A stretch of 64,000 bases of DNA from NCBI GenBank assembly GCA_020740775.1, contig JAHEWK010000008.1:2790001-2854000 (forward strand). Reading direction: 5' to 3'. The translations under genes and the position numbers were made by a program. The notes under the pieces are model-generated. The model searched no databases, was not told where the DNA came from, and saw only the letters and a list, made by a program, of their open reading frames with translations. Of the stretch, positions 32,960-43,434 are shown one piece after another (position 1 is the first letter of the stretch; the number at the start of each line of letters is the position of its first letter). Origin of the DNA: Ilyonectria destructans. Lineage: Eukaryota > Ascomycota > Sordariomycetes > Hypocreales > Nectriaceae.

Positions 32960-34039
32960 GGCGACAGTGACGTTCAAGCAAATTGGAGGCAATTGACTGT
33001 CACTGCGTGAAAGAAAAGGGTACGAGAGAGCCCCGTGGTCTGGTTAAGGGAGTGGTCGGTAGAAGAAGTTGCAATTCGCGACCACCGACGGCGAGAATAT
33101 TAGGCCAAGGCAGATTTCGGAGCCGTGTTAAACTGGACTGAACTAGACGCAACGCGTGTGATGCATATGTTGCTTCTAGGTTGCAGGTTACGAACGCGGT
33201 CCCATTGCGGCGCGGAAACCTCCGGTGTAGAACTCTCTGGCGCCTCCGGCAATTCGAAAGCGTAGGTGCATAGGACTTCGATGTACTTTCATCAACAAGC
33301 TGTGGTGGCAGTGCTGTGTGATGGAGTAGCACCCGTATTGGCGGTGATCTGCACATTCCTCCGATGGCACGCCTTTGGTGCAACTCCGAGACAGGCCCAT
33401 CATCTATTAATGTCGGCCTAGCGTATGTATGGCGTGGGGTCGAGAACCGCCTCCAAATACAACACGCGGCTCTGATAGTTCTGTGAAAACTGTTGAGCCA
33501 CTCAGCTCGCGAGGCAAAAGAGGAGCTCCATATCTATGGCTTGCTTGTGTGGATGTAGCATATACGCCTGGTCCCTTCAGCAAAAGCCAATATGTCTCAT
33601 TCTGCCGTTCTGGACCAGGGCTGAGAGATCGAGACTCATCTCGCAGCCTCCTCGGTCTCTAAGCGTCTCACCCCTCCGCAATCCTTAGTGTTATGAGGGA
33701 AGCCACCCAGAGGTCACTCGTGGATTGAGGTGCCACTGTTACATAATATGCATCTCTTACCTGCGCAACTACCAGCGCCTCTTGCTGGAGTGTGCATTAC
33801 ACTTTTGGTCTGATCAGTTAGCGTGGCAGAATGCGACAGCACGATTGCATTGTTGTTGCCGGACTCTGCCGAGCCTCCTTTTTCATGCTCCCATGAAGCA
33901 ACCATGTAGCACTACGCTAAAAGCACATTGTTGTTGCAGCAGGCTCATCTAAAAAAACATGTCGTATTGTTATCCAATCTTATCTAGCAGCTCGATTTGA
34001 CAGCTGAGGCTGGGGCGGTTTCACCATTGCTACAGGCGA
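32960..34039. other. Intergenic, no supported gene
   Basis: A minus-strand frame at 33714-33905 (HSATLTDQTKSVMHTPARGA...GKRCILCNSGTS) looks coding but is too short to assign. No repeat seen. Confidence 0.45.
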
Positions 34040-35152
34040 CTATAGCTCTAAGTCTGAGAACCAATCGGGGATCCCATCCACCCAAGTCGTCAACATCTCC
34101 ACGGCCCCTGGGGGAACCCCAACGAACATTCCCAAGAGGCTCAGTGCTGTCGGGATGAATGGAAGGAACCTGCGGAGCCCGCTGGTCTTTCGCTTAGCCT
34201 CTGTCTTGATCTCCTCCTTTACCTCCCCTGCAACGTCGGTGTGTAGACTGACCTGTTGCTTCTCCGTCTGCAGTAGCTGCTCACGTCCACGCTCAAAGTC
34301 TAGCTGCAACTTACGCCGCATTGCGCGGTCTTGCTCCTGTAAATTCTGTCGCATCTCCTCGAGTGATTCTAGTTGCTGCAGGTACTGCTTGCGTATCTCA
34401 CCAAGGTCCTTGCTGACATAGGATCCAGCCTCGGTCTCGTCCAGCTTCTTGCCTTCGTTGATCATCTCATGTTGGAGACGAAGCACGATAGGCTCCTTGA
34501 TGACGAGTTGGCTGATGAGGGCAACGGCCGATGTGCGGTCGCCGTGGAAGCGGCTCATGAGCGAGCCGCGGCCAACCATGTACGCCCAGAAGTCGTCCCG
34601 AAGTTGGCGCTCTCGTGATGCTCCCGTTGGTTCATCAACCTCGTGCCAGCGGGTCGTGGTCAATAACACATTGGGAAGTGCGGTTTCACCACATATTCTC
34701 TTGAAGATCTCAAATGTCTTGACCGCGGAACCGCAGTAACGAATGTCGGTGATTCGGTGGACATAAATTATGCCCTTGAGCTCGAATCCGAGTCCATATT
34801 GTGCTGCAAGTAGCCTTGCAATTTCGTTCAAGATCTCAGCATCTGATCGCTTCGTATCGTCAAATCCCGGCGTGTCAATCAATAGGACCTTGGTGTTGCC
34901 GATATCCACCGGAACCATTTGACATTCTTGCGTGCCTATAGATAATATTAGCGACATGATATTTGTACGATTTCAGTGAGGCTTCTGGGTCTACTCACAA
35001 GCCTCCAAGTCGGCGCCCTCTTTGACGACCTCTCTTCCCGCCAACTTGTTGATGAGGTAGCTCTTTCCGGAGCCTGTAACCCCCATCACCACCACCATGC
35101 TCATGCCATTGACCCGAGGGGGGGATGGAGTCTGTTCCTCCGAATTGTCCAT
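34040..35152 (-). CDS. P-loop GTPase of the AIG1/septin-like type with coiled coil and C-terminal hydrophobic segment
   Basis: Exons 35152-34999 and 34935-34040 join across a 63-nt intron (GTGAGT donor, TATAG acceptor), giving 349 residues. G1 is GVTGSGKS (24-31). G3 is DTPGFDD (72-78), reconstituted just after the splice. LPNVLLTTTRW is at the usual G4 place but with a TTRW-type motif instead of NKxD, as in many fungal AIG1-like GTPases. A long helix from about 200 to 270 (LEEMRQNLQEQDRAMRRKL) is a strong coiled-coil candidate. It is followed by a hydrophobic stretch (FLPFIPTALSLLGMFVG) that could touch membrane. Such proteins oligomerise in plant and animal defence, but fungal roles are unproven. 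The Hsp70-like gene is divergent, 1 kb away. Confidence 0.88.
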
Positions 35153-36167
35153 ATTGTCTGCGAAGTAGACAGTAGTTGATGCAAGAAACTGGAATTGGAG
35201 GTGCAAAGTGAGTACGCGAGAGTCAAAGTATAAGGACCCCGAGTTTTGTGACAATCCAAGCTGGGTCGGAGATAAGTCAGAGGAGATTACGGTATGTAAA
35301 TCAAAGAGGCTGTGAAAGCGAGTACAATCACTGAGCCAGGAACTAAGATAATCAAGTGACCGTCTTCGGCCCTCAGCCGGAAATAGCGAAACCCCTAGAT
35401 TCAATACTATGGGGCCCCGTAGCCTGTTTTCGTGTGGTAAGGCATTTGCCTCCATATGGCGTCCAATAGCGTCTAAGTGGCTGACTACCTCAACCATTTG
35501 CAGCCGTAACGTGGAGTGTTGGTATGAGACCGCAGCCAGATATTGCGGGGCGAGGCTCTGAGCCACTATACATGTGTGGTACCTCATAGAAGAGGTTAGG
35601 GCAATTATACAGCCTTGCCGTGCAAAGTTTGGAACCGTGCTAAGTGCCACCATTTGCGACGTGACCCAATCTCGGGCTGTCTTGGATCGTCTTCCTTCCC
35701 TGTCAATAGGCTCACCCTCCACATCCGCCCTCACAGCAAGTTTTAGGCTCACTTCAGCCGCACAAGGTTTGTGAGCCAGTGGCTGGCAAGACAGACCCAA
35801 TAAACCGGAGACAGGTTTCGTTAGCTGACTCAAGATGCCGAAAAAGAAAACTTGGGAGGACTGATGAGTGTGGCGGTATCCGGATCGCTCTAGATCCTGC
35901 TAGGGAATGTCAGCATGGCAGCTGATCACAGCCAAGTTGTTTGGAGCTACAGCCGTAACTATTTCGGTTTCATCTTTAACAATCCGGCGATTTACCCTCT
36001 CCGCTAGTTAGTCTCCACCAGGTGCTTTACATTGTCCTGTGTTTTTCTTGAGTGCCTACCCGTCCTCAAGCCTCCTGTCAACCGTGGATTTACCCTGCTT
36101 CTCACCCCAGATCTTGGCATATCCTCCAAATCAAATCCCCACGTTAATTTCCTCTTGATTCGGCAAG
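35153..36167. other. Divergent spacer between the GTPase and Hsp70-like genes
   Basis: The minus strand is open in the GTPase frame for a further ~227 codons upstream of its ATG (to 35833), with several internal ATGs (e.g. MVEVVSHLDAIGRHMEANAL). It may be chance or an N-terminal extension. Confidence 0.45.
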
Positions 36168-38418
36168 ATGAATTCGCTCAGCTCAGAAATTATGGTGGGG
36201 ATCGACTTCGGGACAACGTAAGTCGGCGTTATAGTATCGCTTTTTGGCAGTCAAATGCTAAATCATTCTGCCCAGTCATTCAGGTGTCTCGTGGGCAATC
36301 AACGAAGGCCAAAAGAAGATTCGACTCATCACAGATTGGCCTAACCTGGGCGATTCCCTCGCAAATCAAGACAAGGTCCCTTCCATCATATCCTACAACA
36401 ACGGACGCGTCGCGAACTGGGGCTATGAAGTGAGCTGCAAGGAGGAATCATTTCGGTGGATCAAGATTCTCCTCGAGCCCGAGTCCAAGTATGCAAGAAC
36501 AGTCCAAGAAGTTCGCGACAGCAATGAGCTCCTCCAGAAGCTCAACAAAACGGCCGAAGAAGTGATCCGCGACTATCTGCGCGAGATTTGGCGATACACC
36601 AAGGAAGATATCCGGAAGCGAGTCGGCGATGATGATTGGGAGGAAACATTCACCATTCACGTAGTTCTCACCGTCCCGGCCATGTGGTCCCACGCAGCAA
36701 AAGACAAGACTCTGAGGGCTGCGCGTGATGCGAACTTGCCTGCCAACATCAAGTTGGTCACGGAACCCGAGGCTGCTGCGTTGGCGACACTCCACGACAA
36801 GGCCGAAGAGAATGCGTTGGCGGTATGTCTTCGAATTTTATGCTTATCTGGAGCTTGAACTAATCAGAGTAGCCCGGTGACACATTTATAGTGTGTGATG
36901 CTGGAGGAGGTACAGTTGTGGGTTTCTCTGTCGGCCAGACAAACCTTGCAGTCGCTAACATGCCACCAGGATCTAATCAGCTATAAAGTGAACCAAACAA
37001 ATCCTCTCGAGATTGAAGAGTGTGCCATTGGAGACGGTATAGATTTATTCCTGCATTCCAACTCAATATCATTTTCTGACAGTGCAATAGGCGGCCTGTG
37101 TGGCTCTATCTTCCTCGACACGTCGTTCGAGAAACACATCCGCACACTAGTTGGCGAAACGCAATATGCCAATATCAAACCGATTCATAAGCTTCGAATG
37201 ATGAAGATGTTTGAGCTTGGTGTCAAACGATCCTTTACATCGGAGTCTAACAAAGACTATTCCGTCGACTTGAGGGGCGTTGAAGACAACTTTGATGAAG
37301 GTATTGAGGATGACTGCATCACTCTGAAAAGGTCCTTGTCTTTCTATATACTCCTTGTTGTGCTTTTTCTAACCACGAATATATTAGATCCATGCTCCGG
37401 ACAGTCTTTGATTATGTCTGTGGCCAGATCGACACTCTGGTCCAGGAGCAAGTAAACCAGGTTGAAGACCGTGGATCTAGGGTGAAGGTAAGCTACGCAG
37501 CTCATATCCATGCCATAGTGTCTGTTAACTCGCTAAACCCCCTCTTAACGTAGGCCATTCTACTTGTTGGCGGATTTGGATCCAGCAAGTACCTACACCA
37601 ACGACTCGAGAGCTCATTCTCATCTCTTAGTATCAAGGTGCTTCAAGTGGATGGGGCGTAAGTCATTGTTCGTCAAGCCTTAGCTTCACTAAGTTCTAAT
37701 ATTGTTTTAGTTGGTCAGCCATTTGTCGAGGTGCCTGCATCTGGGGACTTGAGCACGCCCATCGTCCAGGTGTTGGAGCAGAAGAGCAGCACAAACCTAC
37801 AGTCATATCACGGATTTCCAAATACAGCTATGGCGTGTCCCTAGCTGTGCCGTTTGACCACAAGATACATCTGTGGCAAGATAGGGTGCTGGATCCTTCA
37901 AATAATACCTATATGGCGAGCAATCAGATGAGGTGGCTGCTGAGAAGAGTGAGTCACGAATTCAGAGCAATATGCTCCATTATCTAACACCATCAAGGGT
38001 GAAACAGTCACAAAGGAGCGAGTCCTCAACATCATGGTCGTTAGCTCTGTTCATGGTGTGGGGTTTGGCAGCAGCGGGGACCGGAACTTCTCACATGAGC
38101 TCTTGTACTCCGAGGAACCTGAACCTCCATCGAGAATGGATGAGAGTAAGTTTCAAATACTGATGATAAAATCTCCACTGTTTTATTCTAACGACTATGA
38201 TGACAGATGTAAAACAGCTATGTTCGGTAGATTTCACTGTCCCGGAGTACAAGATTTGGATGGAAACGAGCTACAAGAGCGCTGCAGTTCCAGGCAAATG
38301 GCGAGATATGACATTTGAGGTATTTGTGCTATTAGGCAGCACGACTCTGGATTTTGTTGTTGCATACCAGAATGAACCCGTGGGCCATGTTGAGGCAAAA
38401 TACATGCAGGATTTCTAG
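36168..38418 (+). CDS. Hsp70-like ATPase (fungal actin-fold family), ten exons
   Basis: Ten exons (36168-36217, 36276-36822, 36873-36917, 36970-37036, 37091-37331, 37388-37487, 37554-37657, 37711-37948, 37998-38145, 38207-38418) join in frame to 583 residues; the nine introns are 49-66 nt. Splicing restores phosphate-1 GIDFGTTHSGVSWA, TEPEAAALATL, phosphate-2 VCDAGGGTVDLISY (about 207-220) and the adenosine motif AILLVGGFGSSKYL, so the nucleotide-binding domain is complete. The C-terminal third is not a canonical substrate-binding domain and lacks EEVD. The donor after exon 5 is the weak GTCCTT; the rest are standard. These divergent Hsp70s are numerous in Pezizomycotina and poorly characterised. 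Probably cytosolic. Confidence 0.92.
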
Positions 38419-39977
38419 TTCTGTTCAAGAAAGGGGGAGTGGCAATGAATCATTGATGGTCGGGATTTAGGTGTTCCAGTTTCAGAATCCCGCCTTTAGA
38501 TTACGCTATGATATGCCCAGACTTCACTTTCAAGGCAATCATCCTTCATTTCATATCTGCCGTCCCAGTGCCGCGTCTCTTTTATAAATGCACACAGCAC
38601 CCGAGCTTTTTCCCCCCCGGCTCGCCAGTGGTGTGAAGTTTGCTACCTAGCACTTATGAGTATGCCGAATATGCCACAAAACATCTGTGGCCGGAACTTG
38701 GTAAAGTATTGCCCACAATGTCGTAGGTGGTCAATTCTCCGGGAAATATTGGAAATGCTCAATAACTATATCGGAGCCAGCAACACCGTTAATGTACCCA
38801 GAATCATAATTGAAGAACACACCATCAAAAGGTAGCAAAGTTACACGATAGGTAGGGGCAGATTTTCTAGACCCAGTGGCAAAATCCCTCATCAGCCTGA
38901 TGAGCTGTTTGCATCTACACTATGAACCTCTGTCAGTGGCCTGCACTCTCCTCGGCTCACCGCATCCTCAAGAAGGTCTGTAGGTCGTATGAGAAACGGA
39001 CCAATGTCTAAAGTGATCCGGAAAGTGGAGGTGGGGGGCCCGAGGTTAAACGATATAACTCGTATAGTCCTACACAGCCACAGTGTGGTTCTACAACCGC
39101 TCTAGGCGGATTTCACAACCTTTCCCTACCACTCGAAGGCATCCCAATGAGAGATAGCATGGAAGGAACCCTGTCTAAGTTTCAGCCTGAAGGCAACGGA
39201 AATTAGCGAAGCAGGGGTTCATGCGGAATGTTTACTAAGCGGGACTAGAAATACAAAGTGTTTTGCGTTAGTGCCCTTCCCCCACTCTCGGAACGCTCTT
39301 TTAACAGTTGATGGATCCGATACGGTCAATTTGATCGATGCAATAGTGTTCAAATTGATGATGAATATCGCGATGATCTCCCGGTCATCCGGACCGGCCG
39401 GAAGAGGGGTTATCTGACCCCCCTCATGACTATGGTCCGGATATCAATCTATCGAAGGTTTCCTAGTACAGGGTCTTCATCCAACAACAGTTAATTATGC
39501 TCCAACCTCCTTAAGGTGGGGCTCACGCAATCGTTCCGCCGTTTTGACATGAGACTGGAGAAAAAGCTCGAAGCAAATAGTCCAAGCCGGTCGTAGTATT
39601 GATTTACGGTGTTGCATCTTGAGCGTTACCTGCGATAGAAATCCTCCGCGACAGCTCTTGAAGTGACTAGCCATGCAAAAGTAACACAGCCCTCCCGACA
39701 GGTCTGTCTCGCGAGCCGTCTTTAGCACCCGAAGCTAAACGAATTAGATGGCTAAACGAGCCTTCCTAGTCGAGCACGGACATCCCTTCCAAGGCTGTTT
39801 CCTCTGACGGCATGGGGCTTTTTTGAGGTCCCGTCGTGGGGCCGTCCGTCGGCAGGCTGGACTAAACGAAGCTCAGTTCTCATAAGAAGAGAAGATCGCA
39901 ACGATATGCCGACTTACCTTGGTCAATCCAGCACACATCGCATCAAGACTCGCACACCATCTAAGCACTCGACAGCC
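38419..39977. other. Intergenic, no gene seen
   Basis: About 1.5 kb; only short frames (39495-39728 minus) without recognisable features. Confidence 0.55.
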
Positions 39978-40922
39978 ATGCTTCCTCATCTCTTTATCTT
40001 CGCCTCCATTGGCCTCGCCAGTGCTTTGGCGCCGCCGCAACAGCGAGACACCGAACTCATCCCCAAGCAGATTGTCATTGTGCGCCGCCGGTCTGGATTG
40101 ACGCACAAGGAATACGTCAACTACCACGCTATAGTACACGGTCTCAAGTCGTGGAATGGCCCCCGAGACAACTCTTTCCCCGCGGCCTACATCCAGGACC
40201 ACACCTTTGACTCGGCTTTCGGCGTTAACAACAGTGTCCCGAACCAGATCTACGTGGGTCGTGACGATGTCACTGAGCTCTATGGGAACTCTTCCACTTC
40301 GTTCACATCGCCGCCTGCAACGAATTACACGGCCGAAGTGACCGGGCCTGACGGTTACAACTTCAATGATCTTGCAACTGCATTCTCTATGTTGGCATAT
40401 GAGAAGCCCGTGCTTGGGTCTATCGACAGGAGTGAGACAGTGACCGACAAGAATGGCTCTGGTCCGGTCGTAGCCTTTTTCTGGGCCGCAGCGAAGCCTC
40501 AAATCTCGTCCAACGATACCTTTGGAGTGGACCTGGCGAATCAGATTGTCAAATTGATTCCCAAGGACACTCTCTACCGCGCCACCGTTCACATTCCAGT
40601 TCCAGGATCTGACACCAGACCTTACTTTGGTGGTGATACCATGCCGACTATGAACGCCGTCGTGAAGCTGTGGCTTCACCGCAAGAGCAACGCAGTTGAA
40701 CTGGTCAGGGCTGCCCAACTTAAACTAGACAGTGACGCCCTAAGCCTCAACCAGGATTTGTCTTTCATCGCCTTTTGTAACGAGGTAGTTCTGTGGGATT
40801 TAGCTAAGAATGTCAAAGTGAGTTATAATCCTCCGTATTAGGCCCCTTCCGATAGCATGCTAACCACTTTCTAGTTCGACGAGAAGCGAATCCAGGCTCA
40901 AATCAACAAGGAGTCGTATTAA
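39978..40922 (+). CDS. Secreted EthD-domain protein
   Basis: Exons 39978-40817 and 40875-40922 flank a 57-nt intron (GTGAGT donor, TGCTAAC branch, TAG acceptor), giving 295 residues. The ATG at 39978 is preferred because it starts a signal peptide (MLPHLFIFASIGLASALA); an upstream ATG at 39906 in frame would bury it. The mature N-terminus, KQIVIVRRRSGLTHKEYVNYHAIVHG, fits the EthD ferredoxin-like fold ('RRKxGLSxxEFxxYWxxxHG'). NNSVPNQIYVGRD and several N-x-S/T sites (NNS, NSS, NYT, NGS) suggest glycosylation. EthD proteins act in polyketide decarboxylation or alkyl-ether breakdown, or have unknown roles; secreted versions occur in ascomycetes. The C-terminal exon adds only 15 residues. Confidence 0.85.
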
Positions 40923-42119
40923 GGGGCAAGCTCAATAGGACAACATGGGAAAGGCGGAGGAGGATGGTTAAAGATGCATTTCAGGTTCAAGTGAGAGCTG
41001 GTTAACCCGTGGATGAGCTTAGTACGAAGATTGCACGTAGGATATGTCATGAATAATACACTGTTGTGTCTACAGAGCCAGAAGGCGAGGATGAAGAGTT
41101 GGAAGCGTAACAACAAGGAGCTTCCAGAAGCGCGCACTTATACTTGTGTGGGCAAGATATCAGGGAGAGAACCCCCGTCTATCATTCGCTAAATTGTCGC
41201 TATCGTTGATCCCTTGCAGATTAGGAATGTATACATTCAGTAAGATAAAAGTGTTATGTAAGGCGTTGCAGTTTAGAAATAGAGTTAGTCTGTAGCTGGT
41301 AAGTTGCTACCCTACGTTTCGCTCCGTTTAACCAACCCCGCTTCTGTTTCTCTCCCTCCACGAGCGTTGTACCATTATCTGAGAACACTCCACATTTCCA
41401 ATGCTTACAGAGCTCATTCACCGCCTGGAATATTTAAGACCCTTGGGAGCAATTTCTGTAATCAAGAGAGGCCATCAAGCTGCATGACTGTGCTGTGCGG
41501 TTTCCTAGCTTATCAATTTACAAACATTCATAGACATGGGCGACACTTCTTCATTGAGCGCGATCTGGCGGAGTGAAGCCGAAATACACGGTAGCTTTCC
41601 TCGCAAAGGCGAGCTCTTGAATGACCCATCGCCGACTGAACCACGGTTGATCCCAGATGATGTGTGAACTTTCTAGGGCAGGGTCTGTCTGGACATCTCT
41701 CCAAAGACTATACAACTCCATCGTGGGCAAGCCGTGGGTCGTGCAGTGTCGGGCTGTCGATCGAAAGGGATCCAGCCTGTGTCGGATTATCCGAATTGAC
41801 TAAAAAGAGGATCCCCGATTATTTCATCACATCTTCGATCCTCTATTAGAACAGCCTATTTTGGCCTAATCTATCGTCTTTTTCCTGGGTCGACCAGCTG
41901 CTCTTGCGGTCGATTACAGAAGGTTTACGAGCGCGGATGCGAGCTCGTCCAGTTTGGATGTGGTTGAGGAAGCGGTGGGGATCCCTACTGATCCTAATTC
42001 CACGGTCTCGGTGAAGCGCTTCAGGCCGTCTTCGGTTGTCAATCGGACCTCGCCTGGTTGAGTTGACGCTAGCATGGTGATAGTGATCGCAAGGGTATCC
42101 AGTCCCGAGACTAGCACTC
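40923..42119. other. Intergenic, no supported gene
   Basis: A minus-strand frame at 41914-42117 (TLAITITMLASTQPGEVRLT...) looks protein-like but lacks an ATG. Nothing else seen. Confidence 0.45.
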
Positions 42120-42452
42120 ATGGAGACAAGGGCAGATTTTAGGTCCCGAGCTTTGGAGCAAGGATTTGTAGGCTTAACCGAGGATATCTCGGGTTATTAC
42201 GGAAGCCCGGAAGCCAACTTCTACGACACAGTCTACTCAATCACTCTTCTCTCTCTCTATTACAAAGCTCAATTCGACGAAACTCGGCCCACAATAGATC
42301 AATCTAATAAGCCGACAATCGTTCCCACCAAGACGAAGCTCGAGACCCGCGAACACTGGACCAGATGGATCACAGTCTTGCGCAACTATGCAAAAGACCA
42401 AGACACATGGGGCGCTGTTAATCCAGACATACCCGAGCTTACAACCGACTGA
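42120..42452 (+). CDS. Small Gag-like ORF (copia-type Gag N-terminus resemblance)
   Basis: 110 codons from an ATG at 42120. The segment LETREHWTRWITVLRNYAKD, followed by DTWGAVNPDIPE, resembles the N-terminal Gag signature of fungal Ty1/copia elements (Leu-x-x-x-x-x-W-x-x-W..., then ...W-x-x-[IV]-[ND]-P). No protease, integrase or reverse transcriptase follows, and no LTRs were seen. The frame ends in a stop immediately before a separate frame with EEPEPAPKRRKRA, which continues into the Cys-rich gene downstream. So this may be the 5' part of that gene, with a one-base frame change, or a solitary Gag-like relic or domesticated gene. Confidence 0.45.
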   Translation: METRADFRSRALEQGFVGLTEDISGYYGSPEANFYDTVYSITLLSLYYKAQFDETRPTIDQSNKPTIVPTKTKLETREHWTRWITVLRNYAKDQDTWGAVNPDIPELTTD

Positions 42453-43034
42453 GGAACCGGAACCCGCGCCCAAGCGTCGGAAGAGAGCGGTACCTTTCTT
42501 CTTTTACTACATTAGGTGTTTCTTATGCTAACTCCTTTCCTCTGCAGTCCAATAAGTCTCCCTCTAAGGAAGAGCCTCGCGGTGTACCGAGGGGCGTGCC
42601 CTGCGAGGGCTGCGTTCGTGCGGCGATCGCCGGGAAAGGTGATGGCGGACGTTGTTATGAGAGTGCTGGTCGCTCTCAACGATGCTGGGGGTGCAAGAAG
42701 ACTGGCCATCAATGCTCTTCCTGCCCTTCCGTCATGGTTCCAATCGCTGTGCGGCTGGTGATGGCTCTTGACGCCGACCACAAGAAGGTTCGTTATATCT
42801 CCCTCCATCTATTCCTACACTTAAGGCTGACTTCTTGAGCAGATGTACGACCGCTGCCGTCAGGCATTACGGCTACAAATTGATCTTCTGGAAGAAGAAA
42901 ACTCTGTCTATATAGGCTTTGAGGAGGTCTCCGGTGAGGGCTCCGGTGAGGGCTCTGCCCCAACCGATGAGACGGAGGAGGAGAGGCGCCTTCGGGCGAA
43001 GAAGTTGATACAGGAGGGAATCGCTCTCTTTTGA
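42438..43034 (+). CDS. Spliced Cys-rich zinc-binding-like small protein, start uncertain
   Basis: Three exon segments join in frame: a first that ends at 42489 (TEEPEPAPKRRKRA), then 42548-42787 and 42843-43034. The introns are 42490-42547 (GTACCT donor, GCTAAC branch, CAG) and 42788-42842 (GTTCGT donor, GCTGAC branch, CAG). The core has CEGCVRAAIAGKGDGGRCYE, then CWGCKKTGHQCSSC: six to eight Cys and one His in two CxxC pairs, suggesting a zinc site. A repeated GEGS and an acidic/basic tail (ETEEERRLRAKKLIQEG) close the protein. No ATG lies in frame before the first intron; the only start available is that of the Gag-like frame at 42120, offset by one base. I do not know its function. Confidence 0.6.
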
Positions 43035-43434
43035 GGCGGTTGTCTTTGGCGTTTAGGCGTTTAGAGGAGTCTAGAGTGATCATTCCCTTTTGCCGTAGCG
43101 GCATTACGACACTTGATATGTGGGAGTGTTAGGCTAAGCGTGAAGTGGTCGGAACTAGTGGCCAGATGATCTTAGATGGTAGCACCAGCAAGGGGTATAT
43201 TCGCAAAGGCGAGGTCTATTGTATTCCCATGAGGGTCAGTGGGGGTGTCTGGGGTGTTCAACAAGTTGAGGTCGTTGTCTGGCACCTAGGATGCGATGTC
43301 TCGGCCGTGGTTTGTAGCCTACCCTATCTTCCAGGTGCAGTATCTTGCGTTGAAATCGCCCGCCACAAGTATACTTTAAAGACTAGTCACCGGACAACCA
43401 AGCAAGCCCATAATCCCGTGCCGACCATCATCTA

